A stretch of 64,000 nt of DNA, taken from NCBI RefSeq assembly GCF_024169655.1, contig NZ_JALJWV010000001.1:2237001-2301000 (forward strand). Direction: 5' to 3'. Both the position numbers and the translations under genes were made by a program. Source of the DNA: Pseudomonas marginalis. GTDB taxonomy: Bacteria; Pseudomonadota; Gammaproteobacteria; Pseudomonadales; Pseudomonadaceae. Shown here one piece after another: positions 16,902 through 25,194 of the stretch (within the stretch, counting starts at the first letter, position 1; the number at the start of each line of letters is the position of its first letter). The notes under the pieces were generated by a model. The model worked only from the letters and a program-made list of their open reading frames with translations, was not told the DNA's origin and made no database searches.

Positions 16902-19214
16902 TCAGCTACGCACGCGGCTCTTGTCCGGGTCATAGAAAATCGCTGCGCTGACCGTGGCGCTGATGCGCTTCTGTAGGCCATCGACTTTGCCGATCTCAAG
17001 CTGGGTGCCGGGCTCGGCGCAGCTCACGTCGACCCGGCACAGCGCGATATTGCTGGCCAGCAACGGTGAGCGGCAGGCACTGGTGATGACCCCGACCTGG
17101 GCGCGGCCGTGGTACACCGGGTCGCCGTGATGGGCGGCCTCGTTGCCGCGCAGGTGCAGGCCGACCAGTTTGTGGCTGGGATGGGCGCTGCGCCGCAACA
17201 GGGCGTCGCGGCCGATAAAGTCATCGGTCTTGCTCTTGAGTGGCACGCTGAAGCCGATGCCGGCCTCGAACGGGTCGGTCTGGTCGCTGAACTCGTAGCC
17301 GGCAAAAATCAGCCCGGCTTCGATGCGCAACAGGTCCAGCGCTTCCAGGCCGAGGGGCACCAGGCCCAAGGGTTGGCCGAGTTGCCAGATGCGGTCCCAC
17401 ACCCGTTCGGCGTCTTCGGGCTGGCACCACACTTCAAAGCCCAGTTCGCCGGTGTAGCCGGTGCGCGAAATCATCAACGGGCAGCCCTCGAAACCGTCCA
17501 GCCGGCCGACCAGGAAGCGGAACCAGCCGAGGCTGTCGACGCTCGGTTGGGTGGGCGGCGTCCAGACCATCTGCTTGAGCAGCTCGCGGCTGAGCGGCCC
17601 TTGCACCGCCAGGTTGTGAATCTGCTCGCTGGCGGACTTGACCCACACCTTCATACCCAGTTTTTCGGCCTGCTCGCGCAGCCACACACCGGCGTAGTCT
17701 TCGCCGCAGATCCAGCGGAAGTTGTCCGGGCCGAGGCGCAGCAGGGTGCCGTCGTCGAGCATGCCGCCGTGCGCGTGGCACATCGCCGAATAGACCACTT
17801 GGCCCACCGCCAGGCGCCGCACGTCGCGGGTCAGGCAGTATTGCAACAGGGCTTCGGCGTCGGGGCCGATGATCTCGAACTTGCGTAGGGCGGTCAGGTC
17901 CATCACGGCCACGCGTTCGCGGCAGCCGAGGTATTCCTCGGTGGCGCCGTAGCCGTCGTAGCGCAGCGGCAGCCACCAGTTGCGGTAGTCGGTGAAGCTG
18001 CCGGTGAGGGCGCTGGTGCGTGAGTGGAACGCGGTCTCACGGGTCAGTATCGGGTCGGCATCGGCCGTGGTTCGAGTGCTCATGGCGATGGAAAAACGCT
18101 CCTTCTCGCTATAGATACGGACATGGATATCGGTCGGGTTCCAGCCATTGGCCGGGTCGATGTCATCCGGGCACGAGGTACTGCCGCACACCAGTTCGGT
18201 CATGGCCCGCAGCAGCACGTAGTCACCGGGCCGCGACCACGGCTCATCCAGGGTCATCTGTTGGTGTGCATCAATGCCGGTGTTGAAGAAGAAATTGATC
18301 GCCGGCCAGCCGTTGCGCGCCTGCACCCCGTAGGGCGCGAGTACGTGGCTGAGGTTGTCGCTGCAGTTGTCGTGCCCGAAATAGCCATGGGATTCGTAGT
18401 AGCGCGCCGCGCAGGCCAGGGCGAAGGCGTCGTGGCGCCCGACGGTGTCCTGCACCACCTCCAGCATCGGCTGCATCCGGCGGTCGAAAAACTTCGAGAA
18501 CAGCCCCGGTGCCGGGTAGGCGCTGCCGTTCAGCGTGCGCGTCACGGTCTGGTCCAGGTCCAGCTCCACGCCGCGATCCAGGGCGCGGCGGTCGAGGGCG
18601 ACGAAGTCCGAACACTGGCGGCCGGCGACGTCCAGCACCTGCACGTACTGGCCCTTGGCGACGGTGTAGCTGCGGGCCGTGCCCGCGTGCAGGGTGAACT
18701 CGTCCAGCACCTCGCCCAATGGCTCGGGCAGGGCGGGCATCAGCAGGGGCGACGGGTTGGCCCGTGTCACCTGCAGGCGCAGTTCGCTGGGCCGGTATTG
18801 CCGGTCGACGGCGGTGGGCCCGGCAGGGGCGGCGACGATCACCAGCAGGCGATCATCGGCGACGAACTGCCGGGCGTGGCCGGGCGGGCTGTCGTCGTCC
18901 CACAGCGCGGCGGCCAGGGGCAATGCCTGCGCGTCGATGCCGCGCCGCTTGAGCGCCTGGCCGACACGCAGGGGCACGTGGCAGGCGCTTGAGCCGCTCA
19001 GCCCCCAGCTCGCCAGGGCACTGCGACCGCTGGCGTCGAGGGCCAGCAGTGCGCAGGTTTGCCGGCCTTCGACGTCGATCACCTGCAGGCCGTCGCCGGG
19101 CTGCAGGTCGACCAGGGTCACACCGCCTGCGGCCACGCGGTAGCGTTCCAGGTTCGGCGCCCGGGCAAACAGCCCGGGTTCTCGCGGGTGGGAAACACGC
19201 GGAGCATTCATCAT
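16902..19214 (-). CDS. tdm: Trimethylamine N-oxide demethylase (TMAO aldolase)
   Basis: About 770 residues. The N-terminal half (to about 385) is a double DUF1989-type domain, with Cys-bearing blocks RQCSDFVALD and GHDNCSDNLSHVLAPYG. The C-terminal half (from about 400) is a GcvT-like folate-binding domain (YLGCRERVAVMDLTALRKFEI, SRTGYTGELGFEVWC, GLEALDLLRIEAGLIFAGYEF). This fusion is diagnostic of Tdm, which splits TMAO into dimethylamine and formaldehyde, the latter captured by THF in the C-terminal domain. The start is taken at the ATG pair 19214/19211; a GTG at 19220 is possible. Ten bases behind tmm. Confidence 0.92.
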   Translation of the reverse strand: MMNAPRVSHPREPGLFARAPNLERYRVAAGGVTLVDLQPGDGLQVIDVEGRQTCALLALDASGRSALASWGLSGSSACHVPLRVGQALKRRGIDAQALPLAAALWDDDSPPGHARQFVADDRLLVIVAAPAGPTAVDRQYRPSELRLQVTRANPSPLLMPALPEPLGEVLDEFTLHAGTARSYTVAKGQYVQVLDVAGRQCSDFVALDRRALDRGVELDLDQTVTRTLNGSAYPAPGLFSKFFDRRMQPMLEVVQDTVGRHDAFALACAARYYESHGYFGHDNCSDNLSHVLAPYGVQARNGWPAINFFFNTGIDAHQQMTLDEPWSRPGDYVLLRAMTELVCGSTSCPDDIDPANGWNPTDIHVRIYSEKERFSIAMSTRTTADADPILTRETAFHSRTSALTGSFTDYRNWWLPLRYDGYGATEEYLGCRERVAVMDLTALRKFEIIGPDAEALLQYCLTRDVRRLAVGQVVYSAMCHAHGGMLDDGTLLRLGPDNFRWICGEDYAGVWLREQAEKLGMKVWVKSASEQIHNLAVQGPLSRELLKQMVWTPPTQPSVDSLGWFRFLVGRLDGFEGCPLMISRTGYTGELGFEVWCQPEDAERVWDRIWQLGQPLGLVPLGLEALDLLRIEAGLIFAGYEFSDQTDPFEAGIGFSVPLKSKTDDFIGRDALLRRSAHPSHKLVGLHLRGNEAAHHGDPVYHGRAQVGVITSACRSPLLASNIALCRVDVSCAEPGTQLEIGKVDGLQKRISATVSAAIFYDPDKSRVRS

Positions 19215-19224
19215 GGGCACCCGC

Positions 19225-20592
19225 TCAGCCGACTGACTTGATGGGCGTTGCGGGCTCGCCCAGGTACGCCGCCATCGAGTCGTCCAGGGCCTGCAGCCAC
19301 GGGGTGTGGTGCGGCGGCGACTGGGTGCCGGTCATCAGCGAGCGGTAGGACTTGTCGCGATAACCCATGATGTTTTCGGCCTTGTCGTGCTTCCAGTGCA
19401 GGAAGGTCTCGTTGACGGCGGCAATGTCGAAATTCGGGTAGTCGGTGGCGTCCACCAGGTGCTGGATGTAGGCGCCCTGGAACTCGAACATCTGCTGGTT
19501 GGTTTCCAGGGTCAATTCCCGTGCCTGCCATTGCTGGCTGTCGGCGATCATCGCGGCCTGGCTGGGCAATGGGATACGCCCCAGGATCACATCGCGGGCA
19601 TACCAGGCCTGGGCGTCGAACATGTTGAACGAGTACCACTGGTCTTGCATGCCGAGGTAGATCAGCCGCGGGTTGGGTTCCCAGAACACGCCTTTGTAGA
19701 GGTTCATCGGCCACAGGCGGTTGTCGGTCCTGAGGCTCAGCTCATCCGGCAGGAACGGGAAGTGGTGCTTGTAGCCGGTGCACAGGATCACCGCGTCGAC
19801 GTGTTTGCTGCTGCCATCGGCAAAGAATGCGCGGTTGTTTTCCAGGCGCTGCAGCAGCGGTTTTTCCTCCCAGTTGTCCGGCCAGGCATAGCCCATGGGC
19901 GTGGTGCGGTAGCAACTGGTGATGCTGCGCGCACCGTATTTGTAGCATTGCGAGCCGATGTCCTCGGCCGAATAGCTGCTGCCGACGATCAGCAGGTCCT
20001 TGTCCTTGAATTCCAGCGCCTCGCGAAAGTCATGGGCATGCAGGATGCGCCCGGCGAACTGCTCGAAGCCTTCGAAGTACGGCACCTTGGGCGTGGAGAA
20101 GTGGCCGCAGGCGTTGATCACGTAGTCGAATTCTTCACAGGTCAAGGTGTCGTGGGTGTAGTCGTGGGCGTACAGGGTGAAGCGCTGGGTCTGTTCGTCG
20201 AAGGTGACCTGGCGCACCACATTGTTGAAGCGGATGTAGTCGCGCACGCCGGCCTTTTCCACCCGGCCCTTGATGTAGTCCCACAGCACCTCGCGGGGCG
20301 GATAGGAGGCGATGGGCCGGCCGAAATGTTCTTCAAAGGTGTAGTCGGCGAACTCCAGGCATTCCTTGGGGCCGTTGGACCACAGGTAGCGGTACATGCT
20401 GCCGTGTACCGGCTCGCCGTTTTCGTCCAGGCCGGTGCGCCAGGTGTAGTTCCACATGCCGCCCCAGTCCTGCTGCTTCTCGAAGCACACCAGTTCGGGA
20501 ATAGCGGCGCCTTTGTCGCGGGCCGACTGGAAGGCGCGAAGTTGTGCCAGGCCGCATGGGCCGGCGCCGATGATTGCTACACGTAGCGTCAT
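19225..20592 (-). CDS. tmm: Trimethylamine monooxygenase (FMO family)
   Basis: 455 residues, full length for Tmm. The FAD motif GAGPCG is at residues 8-13, the NADPH motif [13 protein letters not shown] near 200, and the FMO segment [16 protein letters not shown] is present. The stretches [40 protein letters not shown] and [22 protein letters not shown] closely match characterised bacterial Tmm. It oxidises TMA to TMAO with NADPH and O2. With tdm directly downstream it forms the TMA entry branch of the pathway. It lacks the C-terminal membrane anchor of eukaryotic FMOs. Confidence 0.95.
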   Translation of the reverse strand: MTLRVAIIGAGPCGLAQLRAFQSARDKGAAIPELVCFEKQQDWGGMWNYTWRTGLDENGEPVHGSMYRYLWSNGPKECLEFADYTFEEHFGRPIASYPPREVLWDYIKGRVEKAGVRDYIRFNNVVRQVTFDEQTQRFTLYAHDYTHDTLTCEEFDYVINACGHFSTPKVPYFEGFEQFAGRILHAHDFREALEFKDKDLLIVGSSYSAEDIGSQCYKYGARSITSCYRTTPMGYAWPDNWEEKPLLQRLENNRAFFADGSSKHVDAVILCTGYKHHFPFLPDELSLRTDNRLWPMNLYKGVFWEPNPRLIYLGMQDQWYSFNMFDAQAWYARDVILGRIPLPSQAAMIADSQQWQARELTLETNQQMFEFQGAYIQHLVDATDYPNFDIAAVNETFLHWKHDKAENIMGYRDKSYRSLMTGTQSPPHHTPWLQALDDSMAAYLGEPATPIKSVG

Positions 20593-20613
20593 GAACGTGT
20601 CTCCTGAAGGGTT

Positions 20614-21480
20614 TCAGCGAAAGATCACTGTCTTGTCGTGGTTGATGAACACCCGGTGTTCCAGGTGGTATTTCAGGGCTTTGGAAAGGGCGACGGTTTC
20701 GGTGTCGCGGCCGATGGCGACCAGGGAATCGGGCAAGTGGGTATGGTCGACGCGCTGGATTTCCTGCTCGATGATCGGCCCCTCGTCGAGGTCGCTGGTG
20801 ACGTAGTGGGCGGTGGCGCCGATCAGCTTCACCCCCCGGTCATAGGCCTGGTGATACGGCTTGGCACCCTTGAAACCGGGCAGGAACGAGTGGTGAATGT
20901 TGATCGCGCGCCCCGAGAGTTGCTGGCACAGGCCGTCGGACAGGATCTGCATGTAGCGCGCGAGCACCACCAGGTCGGTCTGGGTGTCTTCGACGATGCG
21001 CATCAGTTCGGCTTCCTGGCTGGCCTTGGTGTCCTTGGTGATGGGCAGGTAGATGAAGCGGATGCCTTCACGCTCGGCCATTGCCCGCAGGTCCAGGTGG
21101 TTGGAGACCACGGCGGTGATGGTCATGTCCATTTCGCCTTTGCGGTGACGGTAGAGCAGGTCGGTGAGGCAATGGTCGAACTTGCTGACCATCAGCAGCA
21201 CGCGGGTCGGCTGGCGTGAGCTGAACAACTGCCACTGCATGTCGAAGCCGCCGGCGAGTCCGCCCAGGTCTTCGCGCAGGGCGCCGACATCACCGCTGAC
21301 GCCCTTGTTGAAGCGGAACACCGCGCGCATGAAAAACTGCCCGGTGAACTCGTCATCGAATTGCGCCAACTCGCTGATGTAGCACTGCTGCCGGGCCAGG
21401 CAGGCGCTGATCGCGGCGACGATCCCGGACGCTGCCGGGCAGGTGATCTTGAGAATGTAATGTTCGCTTGAGGCGTCCAT
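20614..21480 (-). CDS. purU: Formyltetrahydrofolate deformylase (copy 2)
   Basis: 288 residues, same length and architecture as purU1 (ACT domain, then formyl hydrolase domain with [21 protein letters not shown] and [18 protein letters not shown]). It lies between the HODM gamma gene and tmm with gaps of 30 and 21 bp. It recycles 10-formyl-THF produced from the TMAO and dimethylamine methyl groups. The two PurU copies are near identical in the catalytic domain and diverge in the ACT domain, which may mean different effector response. Confidence 0.93.
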   Translation of the reverse strand: MDASSEHYILKITCPAASGIVAAISACLARQQCYISELAQFDDEFTGQFFMRAVFRFNKGVSGDVGALREDLGGLAGGFDMQWQLFSSRQPTRVLLMVSKFDHCLTDLLYRHRKGEMDMTITAVVSNHLDLRAMAEREGIRFIYLPITKDTKASQEAELMRIVEDTQTDLVVLARYMQILSDGLCQQLSGRAINIHHSFLPGFKGAKPYHQAYDRGVKLIGATAHYVTSDLDEGPIIEQEIQRVDHTHLPDSLVAIGRDTETVALSKALKYHLEHRVFINHDKTVIFR

Positions 21481-21510
21481 CGAAGGCTCCTGAATAAGAT
21501 GAAGGAAGAC

Positions 21511-22641
21511 TCAGCCCTTGGCCGTGCGCTTGGTTTTTTCCGGGTCGTCGAAAGGCAAGGCGTGAGTGGTGGCGGCGCCTTCGAGGCTGCCGCGCACCTG
21601 CAATGCGATGCCGGGTGTGGAGCAGGCGACGCTCATGCGCGCGAGGGCCATCGAGCGTTTGCTCAGGCGCGAATACATGCCGCAGGTGATCACGCCGACT
21701 TGCTGGTTGCCTTGCCACAAGGTGTCGCCAGCCTCGGCCGGGCGCACGCCGTCGAGCAGCACGCCGGTGATCCTGAAGCGCTCCTGGCCGCGCAGGCGCA
21801 GGTGTTCCTCGGCGCCACGGAACGCTTGTTTGCCGGGCGAAACCGTGAAGTCCAGGCCCATTTCCCACAGGGTGTCGCCGGCCTTCTGGTCGGCGAAGGG
21901 GTACATCTGCGAGTTGTCGTAGGGGAAAAACATCAGCGAGCTTTCCACCCGCAGCCAGTCCAGGGCGGTGAAGGCGCAGGGAATGATTCCCAGGCTCGCG
22001 CCCTGTTCGAGGATGCTGTCCCACAGAAACGGGGCGTCAGCGGCCTTGCAGAAAATCTCGTAGCCGCGCTCGCCGGTGTAGCCGGTGCGGGAGATCATCA
22101 CCGGGCGCTCGAACAGGCGCGTTTGCAGGTGATGGAAGTACGGCAACTGGCGGATGCCAGGCACGTGCTCGGCGAGAAAATCCACCGCCAGCGGGCCTTG
22201 CAGCGACAGGTCGTGCAGGTCGTCGTCGAACAGCACCGCCACTTGCCGGCCCTGGGCCGAGCGCACGAGCATTTCATGCCCGGTGCCGGCGCCATGCACG
22301 ACCATGAACGCATTGGGCCCGGTGCGATAGACAATGCAGTCATCGACGAATTTGCCGTCCTCGTCGAGCATCGATGCATACACCGATTTGCCGGGATAGA
22401 GCTTGGCGATGTCGCGGGTGGTGGCCCACTGCAACAGGCTTTCGGCGTGCGGGCCTACGTAGTGGACTTTTTTCAGGCCCGATACGTCCATCAGGCCGGC
22501 GCGGGTGCGGATCGCTTCGTGGTGGTCGGCCAGCGCGCTGTTGTAGGTCCAGGCAGTGCCCATGCCGTTCCAGTCTTCGAGGTTCGAGCCGAGGGCGCGG
22601 TGCCGCTCGGCCAATGCAGAAATACGCCAGGAGTGGGTCAT
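21511..22641 (-). CDS. Dimethylamine demethylase, folate-binding GcvT-like subunit (gamma)
   Basis: 376 residues of the GcvT/DmdA aminomethyltransferase fold (HHEAIRTRAGLMDVSGLKKVHYVGPHA, MISRTGYTGERGYEIFCKA, ALDWLRVESSLMFFPYDNSQMYPF). Characterised haem-dependent oxidative N-demethylase contains THF as well as haem, FMN and 2Fe-2S, and a GcvT-like subunit accounts for this. Adjacent to the haem-PAS subunit gene with a 27-bp gap. Its role would be trapping formaldehyde as methylene-THF. A stand-alone demethylase of another amine is the alternative. Confidence 0.78.
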   Translation of the reverse strand: MTHSWRISALAERHRALGSNLEDWNGMGTAWTYNSALADHHEAIRTRAGLMDVSGLKKVHYVGPHAESLLQWATTRDIAKLYPGKSVYASMLDEDGKFVDDCIVYRTGPNAFMVVHGAGTGHEMLVRSAQGRQVAVLFDDDLHDLSLQGPLAVDFLAEHVPGIRQLPYFHHLQTRLFERPVMISRTGYTGERGYEIFCKAADAPFLWDSILEQGASLGIIPCAFTALDWLRVESSLMFFPYDNSQMYPFADQKAGDTLWEMGLDFTVSPGKQAFRGAEEHLRLRGQERFRITGVLLDGVRPAEAGDTLWQGNQQVGVITCGMYSRLSKRSMALARMSVACSTPGIALQVRGSLEGAATTHALPFDDPEKTKRTAKG

Positions 22642-22668
22642 GTGATGTTCCTCGTCGGGAAAAGAAGG

Positions 22669-23685
22669 TCAGGCGAGTGGATCGAACTGGCTCAGCCACT
22701 CGACCAGTGGCTGTCGATAGCGGGTCATGCCCTTGTAGTCGGCGATGGCATCGGGCAGGTCGCGCAGCACGCGGTGCAGGCGGCAGCCCCAGCCGGGTTG
22801 GGTGGCCAGTTCGTCCAGGCTGATCAGGTAGGTACGAATGCTGAACATCACCGCGTTGCTGCGCGGCAGGCGCGCCATCACTTGCAGTTCGACCCGCAGG
22901 TGTACCTGTTGCCCGACGTTCTGCGCGGTGATCCGGCCGCGGTCGGCGCCCCATTGATGGAAGGTTTCCGGGGATGAATCCAGGCGCGGGTTGATGGTCA
23001 GGGTCCAGTTCAGGCGCCGGACCGGCTGGCCGGCCTGCAGGTTGAGCAGGTACTTCAGCGCACGGTCGAACACGCCCATCTGGTTGGCCATGGGCACCGG
23101 TGCATGCCACTGCTTGAAGCTCATGCCGGCATCGAACGCCAGCGACCAGTCGGCCGGGCTGGTGACCAGGCCGGCGTCCATGTACAGGTCGCCGTCGCGC
23201 TGGTCGAGCAGGGCGAAATCCCCTTGCACCTGGCGGCCGATGTATTCCAGCGGTGCGCAGGGCAGGCTGGCGGCATCGCCGAAGATGAAGCGCTGATCGA
23301 TCTGCAGCAGGTGGTTGCGCCAGTGCCAGCGGTCGCCGTCACGCACCAGGCTGAACCACTGCGGGTAGTCGACGGCGAGGTTTTCCATGAGCATGTGCAG
23401 CGCATCCCAGGCCGCCGCTTGCATGTGCGGCATCACCAGGTAGCGGCGTGGGTCGTTGTCCAGGATCAGGGCGCGTTCGGCCATTTCCGAGCGGTAGTGC
23501 TCGTCGATGTCGAAGGCGTGCTCGTAGACGGAACCCGGGTCGCGGGAGGTGGCCGGTTCGATGTTCACCGAGTACCGGTAGCTGTCCTCGATAAACGGGA
23601 AGGGGAAGCGACGGATCGCCGCCGGGCTGTTGCGAAAGCTGAAATCGTCGCGATAGCTCAGCACAGGGCTCGATTGCAGGGGCAT
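22669..23685 (-). CDS. Haem-dependent oxidative N-demethylase, alpha (DUF3445, haem-PAS) subunit
   Basis: 338 residues from ATG 23685; the frame is open further upstream but only as an overlap with the reductase gene. DUF3445-type sequence: FPFPFIEDSYRYSVNIEPA, YLVMPHMQAAAWDALHMLMENLAVDYPQWFSLV, PLEYIGRQVQGDFALLDQRDGDLYMDAGLVTSPADWSLAFDAGMSFKQWHAPVP. This family is the catalytic subunit of dimethylamine monooxygenase (HODM/Dmm), a PAS domain turned haem enzyme that oxidises dimethylamine to methylamine and formaldehyde. Third gene of the operon led by dmmA. Subunit lettering differs between publications, so no symbol is given. Confidence 0.9.
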   Translation of the reverse strand: MPLQSSPVLSYRDDFSFRNSPAAIRRFPFPFIEDSYRYSVNIEPATSRDPGSVYEHAFDIDEHYRSEMAERALILDNDPRRYLVMPHMQAAAWDALHMLMENLAVDYPQWFSLVRDGDRWHWRNHLLQIDQRFIFGDAASLPCAPLEYIGRQVQGDFALLDQRDGDLYMDAGLVTSPADWSLAFDAGMSFKQWHAPVPMANQMGVFDRALKYLLNLQAGQPVRRLNWTLTINPRLDSSPETFHQWGADRGRITAQNVGQQVHLRVELQVMARLPRSNAVMFSIRTYLISLDELATQPGWGCRLHRVLRDLPDAIADYKGMTRYRQPLVEWLSQFDPLA

Positions 23686-23696
23686 GGCACTCACTC

Positions 23697-24626
23697 CTAT
23701 AGGTCCAGCGAAACGCAGGGGCCGCTGCCGCGTGAGACGCAGGGCATCAGAAATTCGGCCTGCTCGGCCGGGCTGAGGAAACTGTCGCGGTGTTCGATGG
23801 CGCCGCCTTGATGGCGCGTGATGCATTGGCCGCAGACCCCGCCACGGCACAGGTTGGGCACCTGCAACCCCGCGTGTTCCAAGGCTTCGAGCAGGCTCTG
23901 CTCGGCCTCCACGCGCAGGGTGCGGCCACTGCGCAGCAGTTGCAGGTCGAACGGCTGGCCCGGTTGCGCGCCTTTGAATGCCTCGGCGTGCAGCCGATTG
24001 CGCGGCCAACCGAGGCGATCGGCGTGTTGCTCGACCGCCTCGATCAAGGATTGCGGGCCACAGGTGTAGACGTGGCTGCCCAGCGCCCGGTTGGCGAGGA
24101 TGCGGCTCAGGTCCGGGCGGCGGTCGTAGGCGTGCAGGCGCGGGCCGAGGCGCTGTTGCAACTCCTCAAGGTAGGCATCGCTCAAGCCTGGCCGGAACAG
24201 GTAGTGCAGTTCGAAATCGGCCTGCTGCTGTTCCATCGCGGCGATATAGGCCATGAACGGCGTGATGCCTATGCCGGCGGCGATCAGGATGTGCAGGCGT
24301 GCGGTGCCATGGGGCGCGAACAGATTGGCTGGCGGAGAAATTTGCAGGGTGTCGCCGACTTGCACCTGGCGATGCAAGTACTGCGAACCGCCGCGAGAAG
24401 CGTCCTGCAGGCGCACGGCGATGCGGTAGTGCCGGGTGTGCGCCGGGTCGCTGGTCAGCGAGTAGGCGTTGCGCACGGTGCCCTCGGCCAGCGGCAGATG
24501 CACCTGTACGTGGCTGCCGGGCGAGAAAGCGGGCAGGGCGCCGTCGCAGGCGGTCAGGGTGAGCTCGCGCACCACGGGCGTGAGCATTCTGGCCGCGCTG
24601 ACCTGGACCTTGAGGGCGGCGCTCAC
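23697..24626 (-). CDS. Dimethylamine demethylase reductase subunit (FMN, NAD(P)H, 2Fe-2S)
   Basis: 309 residues from a GTG at 24626 that overlaps the dmmA stop as GTGA. The order is a ferredoxin-reductase-like flavin domain (RNAYSLTSDPAHTRHYRIAVR), an NAD(P) domain (GIGITPFMAYIAAM, HVYTCGPQSLI), then a C-terminal plant-type ferredoxin with C-x4-C-x2-C (CRGGVCGQC) and a downstream Cys (LMPCVS). This phthalate-dioxygenase-reductase architecture passes electrons from NADPH to the haem subunit. Eleven bases ahead of the alpha subunit gene. Confidence 0.9.
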   Translation of the reverse strand: MSAALKVQVSAARMLTPVVRELTLTACDGALPAFSPGSHVQVHLPLAEGTVRNAYSLTSDPAHTRHYRIAVRLQDASRGGSQYLHRQVQVGDTLQISPPANLFAPHGTARLHILIAAGIGITPFMAYIAAMEQQQADFELHYLFRPGLSDAYLEELQQRLGPRLHAYDRRPDLSRILANRALGSHVYTCGPQSLIEAVEQHADRLGWPRNRLHAEAFKGAQPGQPFDLQLLRSGRTLRVEAEQSLLEALEHAGLQVPNLCRGGVCGQCITRHQGGAIEHRDSFLSPAEQAEFLMPCVSRGSGPCVSLDL

Positions 24627-25069
24627 GGCTGGAACCCCGCATAGGGCTGGTCGGGGTTGCTGCATACGCCGAGGTAAGCCCCCAGGCGCCGGGAAAAATG
24701 TGTGCGCACTTCCAGCCCGACGTTGCAGCCGATGCAGTTCAACACCGGCGCTGGGCCTGCGCTCTGGGTCAGCCCGCAATGGGCGCAATACACCTGGCGC
24801 AGGCCCGGCGTCGTGCAGGTCATGCCGATCTCGGCGTCTTCCAGGCCAGCGGCGCGGGCCTCAGCGTGAATGCGCCAGACAAAGGCTTCATCGCCTAGCA
24901 GGTGGAGTCGACAGCCCACGGTGGCGCTGGCCAATGCCTGTTGCAAGCGCCGGGCAAAGTCGGGTTGTTCGCCGCTCAGCAGCAACGGGTTGTCCAGTTC
25001 GGTGACCCCCTGCGTGAAGGCGGTTGCCGATTGCATCACCACGATGGTGCGGTTGTGGGTGTGCGTCAT
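24623..25069 (-). CDS. dmmA: Dimethylamine monooxygenase small subunit, DmmA family
   Basis: 148 residues. The first 100 show a short Rossmann-like segment (QALASATVGCRLHLLGDEAFVWRIHAEARAAGL). The C-terminus carries a zinc-ribbon/rubredoxin-like pair CAHC and CIGC, ending GAYLGVCSNPDQPYAGFQP. Small proteins of this type accompany the haem-PAS subunit in dmm clusters. It is the first gene of the 11-kb leftward unit, with operator-like sites just upstream at 25094-25128. Function in the complex (electron transfer or structural) is not established from sequence. Confidence 0.8.
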   Translation of the reverse strand: MTHTHNRTIVVMQSATAFTQGVTELDNPLLLSGEQPDFARRLQQALASATVGCRLHLLGDEAFVWRIHAEARAAGLEDAEIGMTCTTPGLRQVYCAHCGLTQSAGPAPVLNCIGCNVGLEVRTHFSRRLGAYLGVCSNPDQPYAGFQP

Positions 25070-25093
25070 GCGGGCTCTCCAAGGTGCGTTTTG

Positions 25094-25128
25094 TTTCCTG
25101 TTGGGAGAGATACTTTCCTATGAGGAAA
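25094..25128. promoter_or_regulatory. Paired operator-like sites between dmmA and the sensor kinase
   Basis: TTTCCTGTTGGGAGA (25094-25108) and TTTCCTATGAGGAAA (25114-25128, a perfect TTTCC/GGAAA palindrome) start 20 bp apart. Same motif and spacing as at gmaS and purU1, in the divergent promoter of the dmm unit and the two-component genes. Confidence 0.6.
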
Positions 25129-25194
25129 ATCTTCTCAATCTGGAAAAAGGGCTATGCCTTTGGAGATAAGCCTTGCCGCACCACCGTTCGGGGC

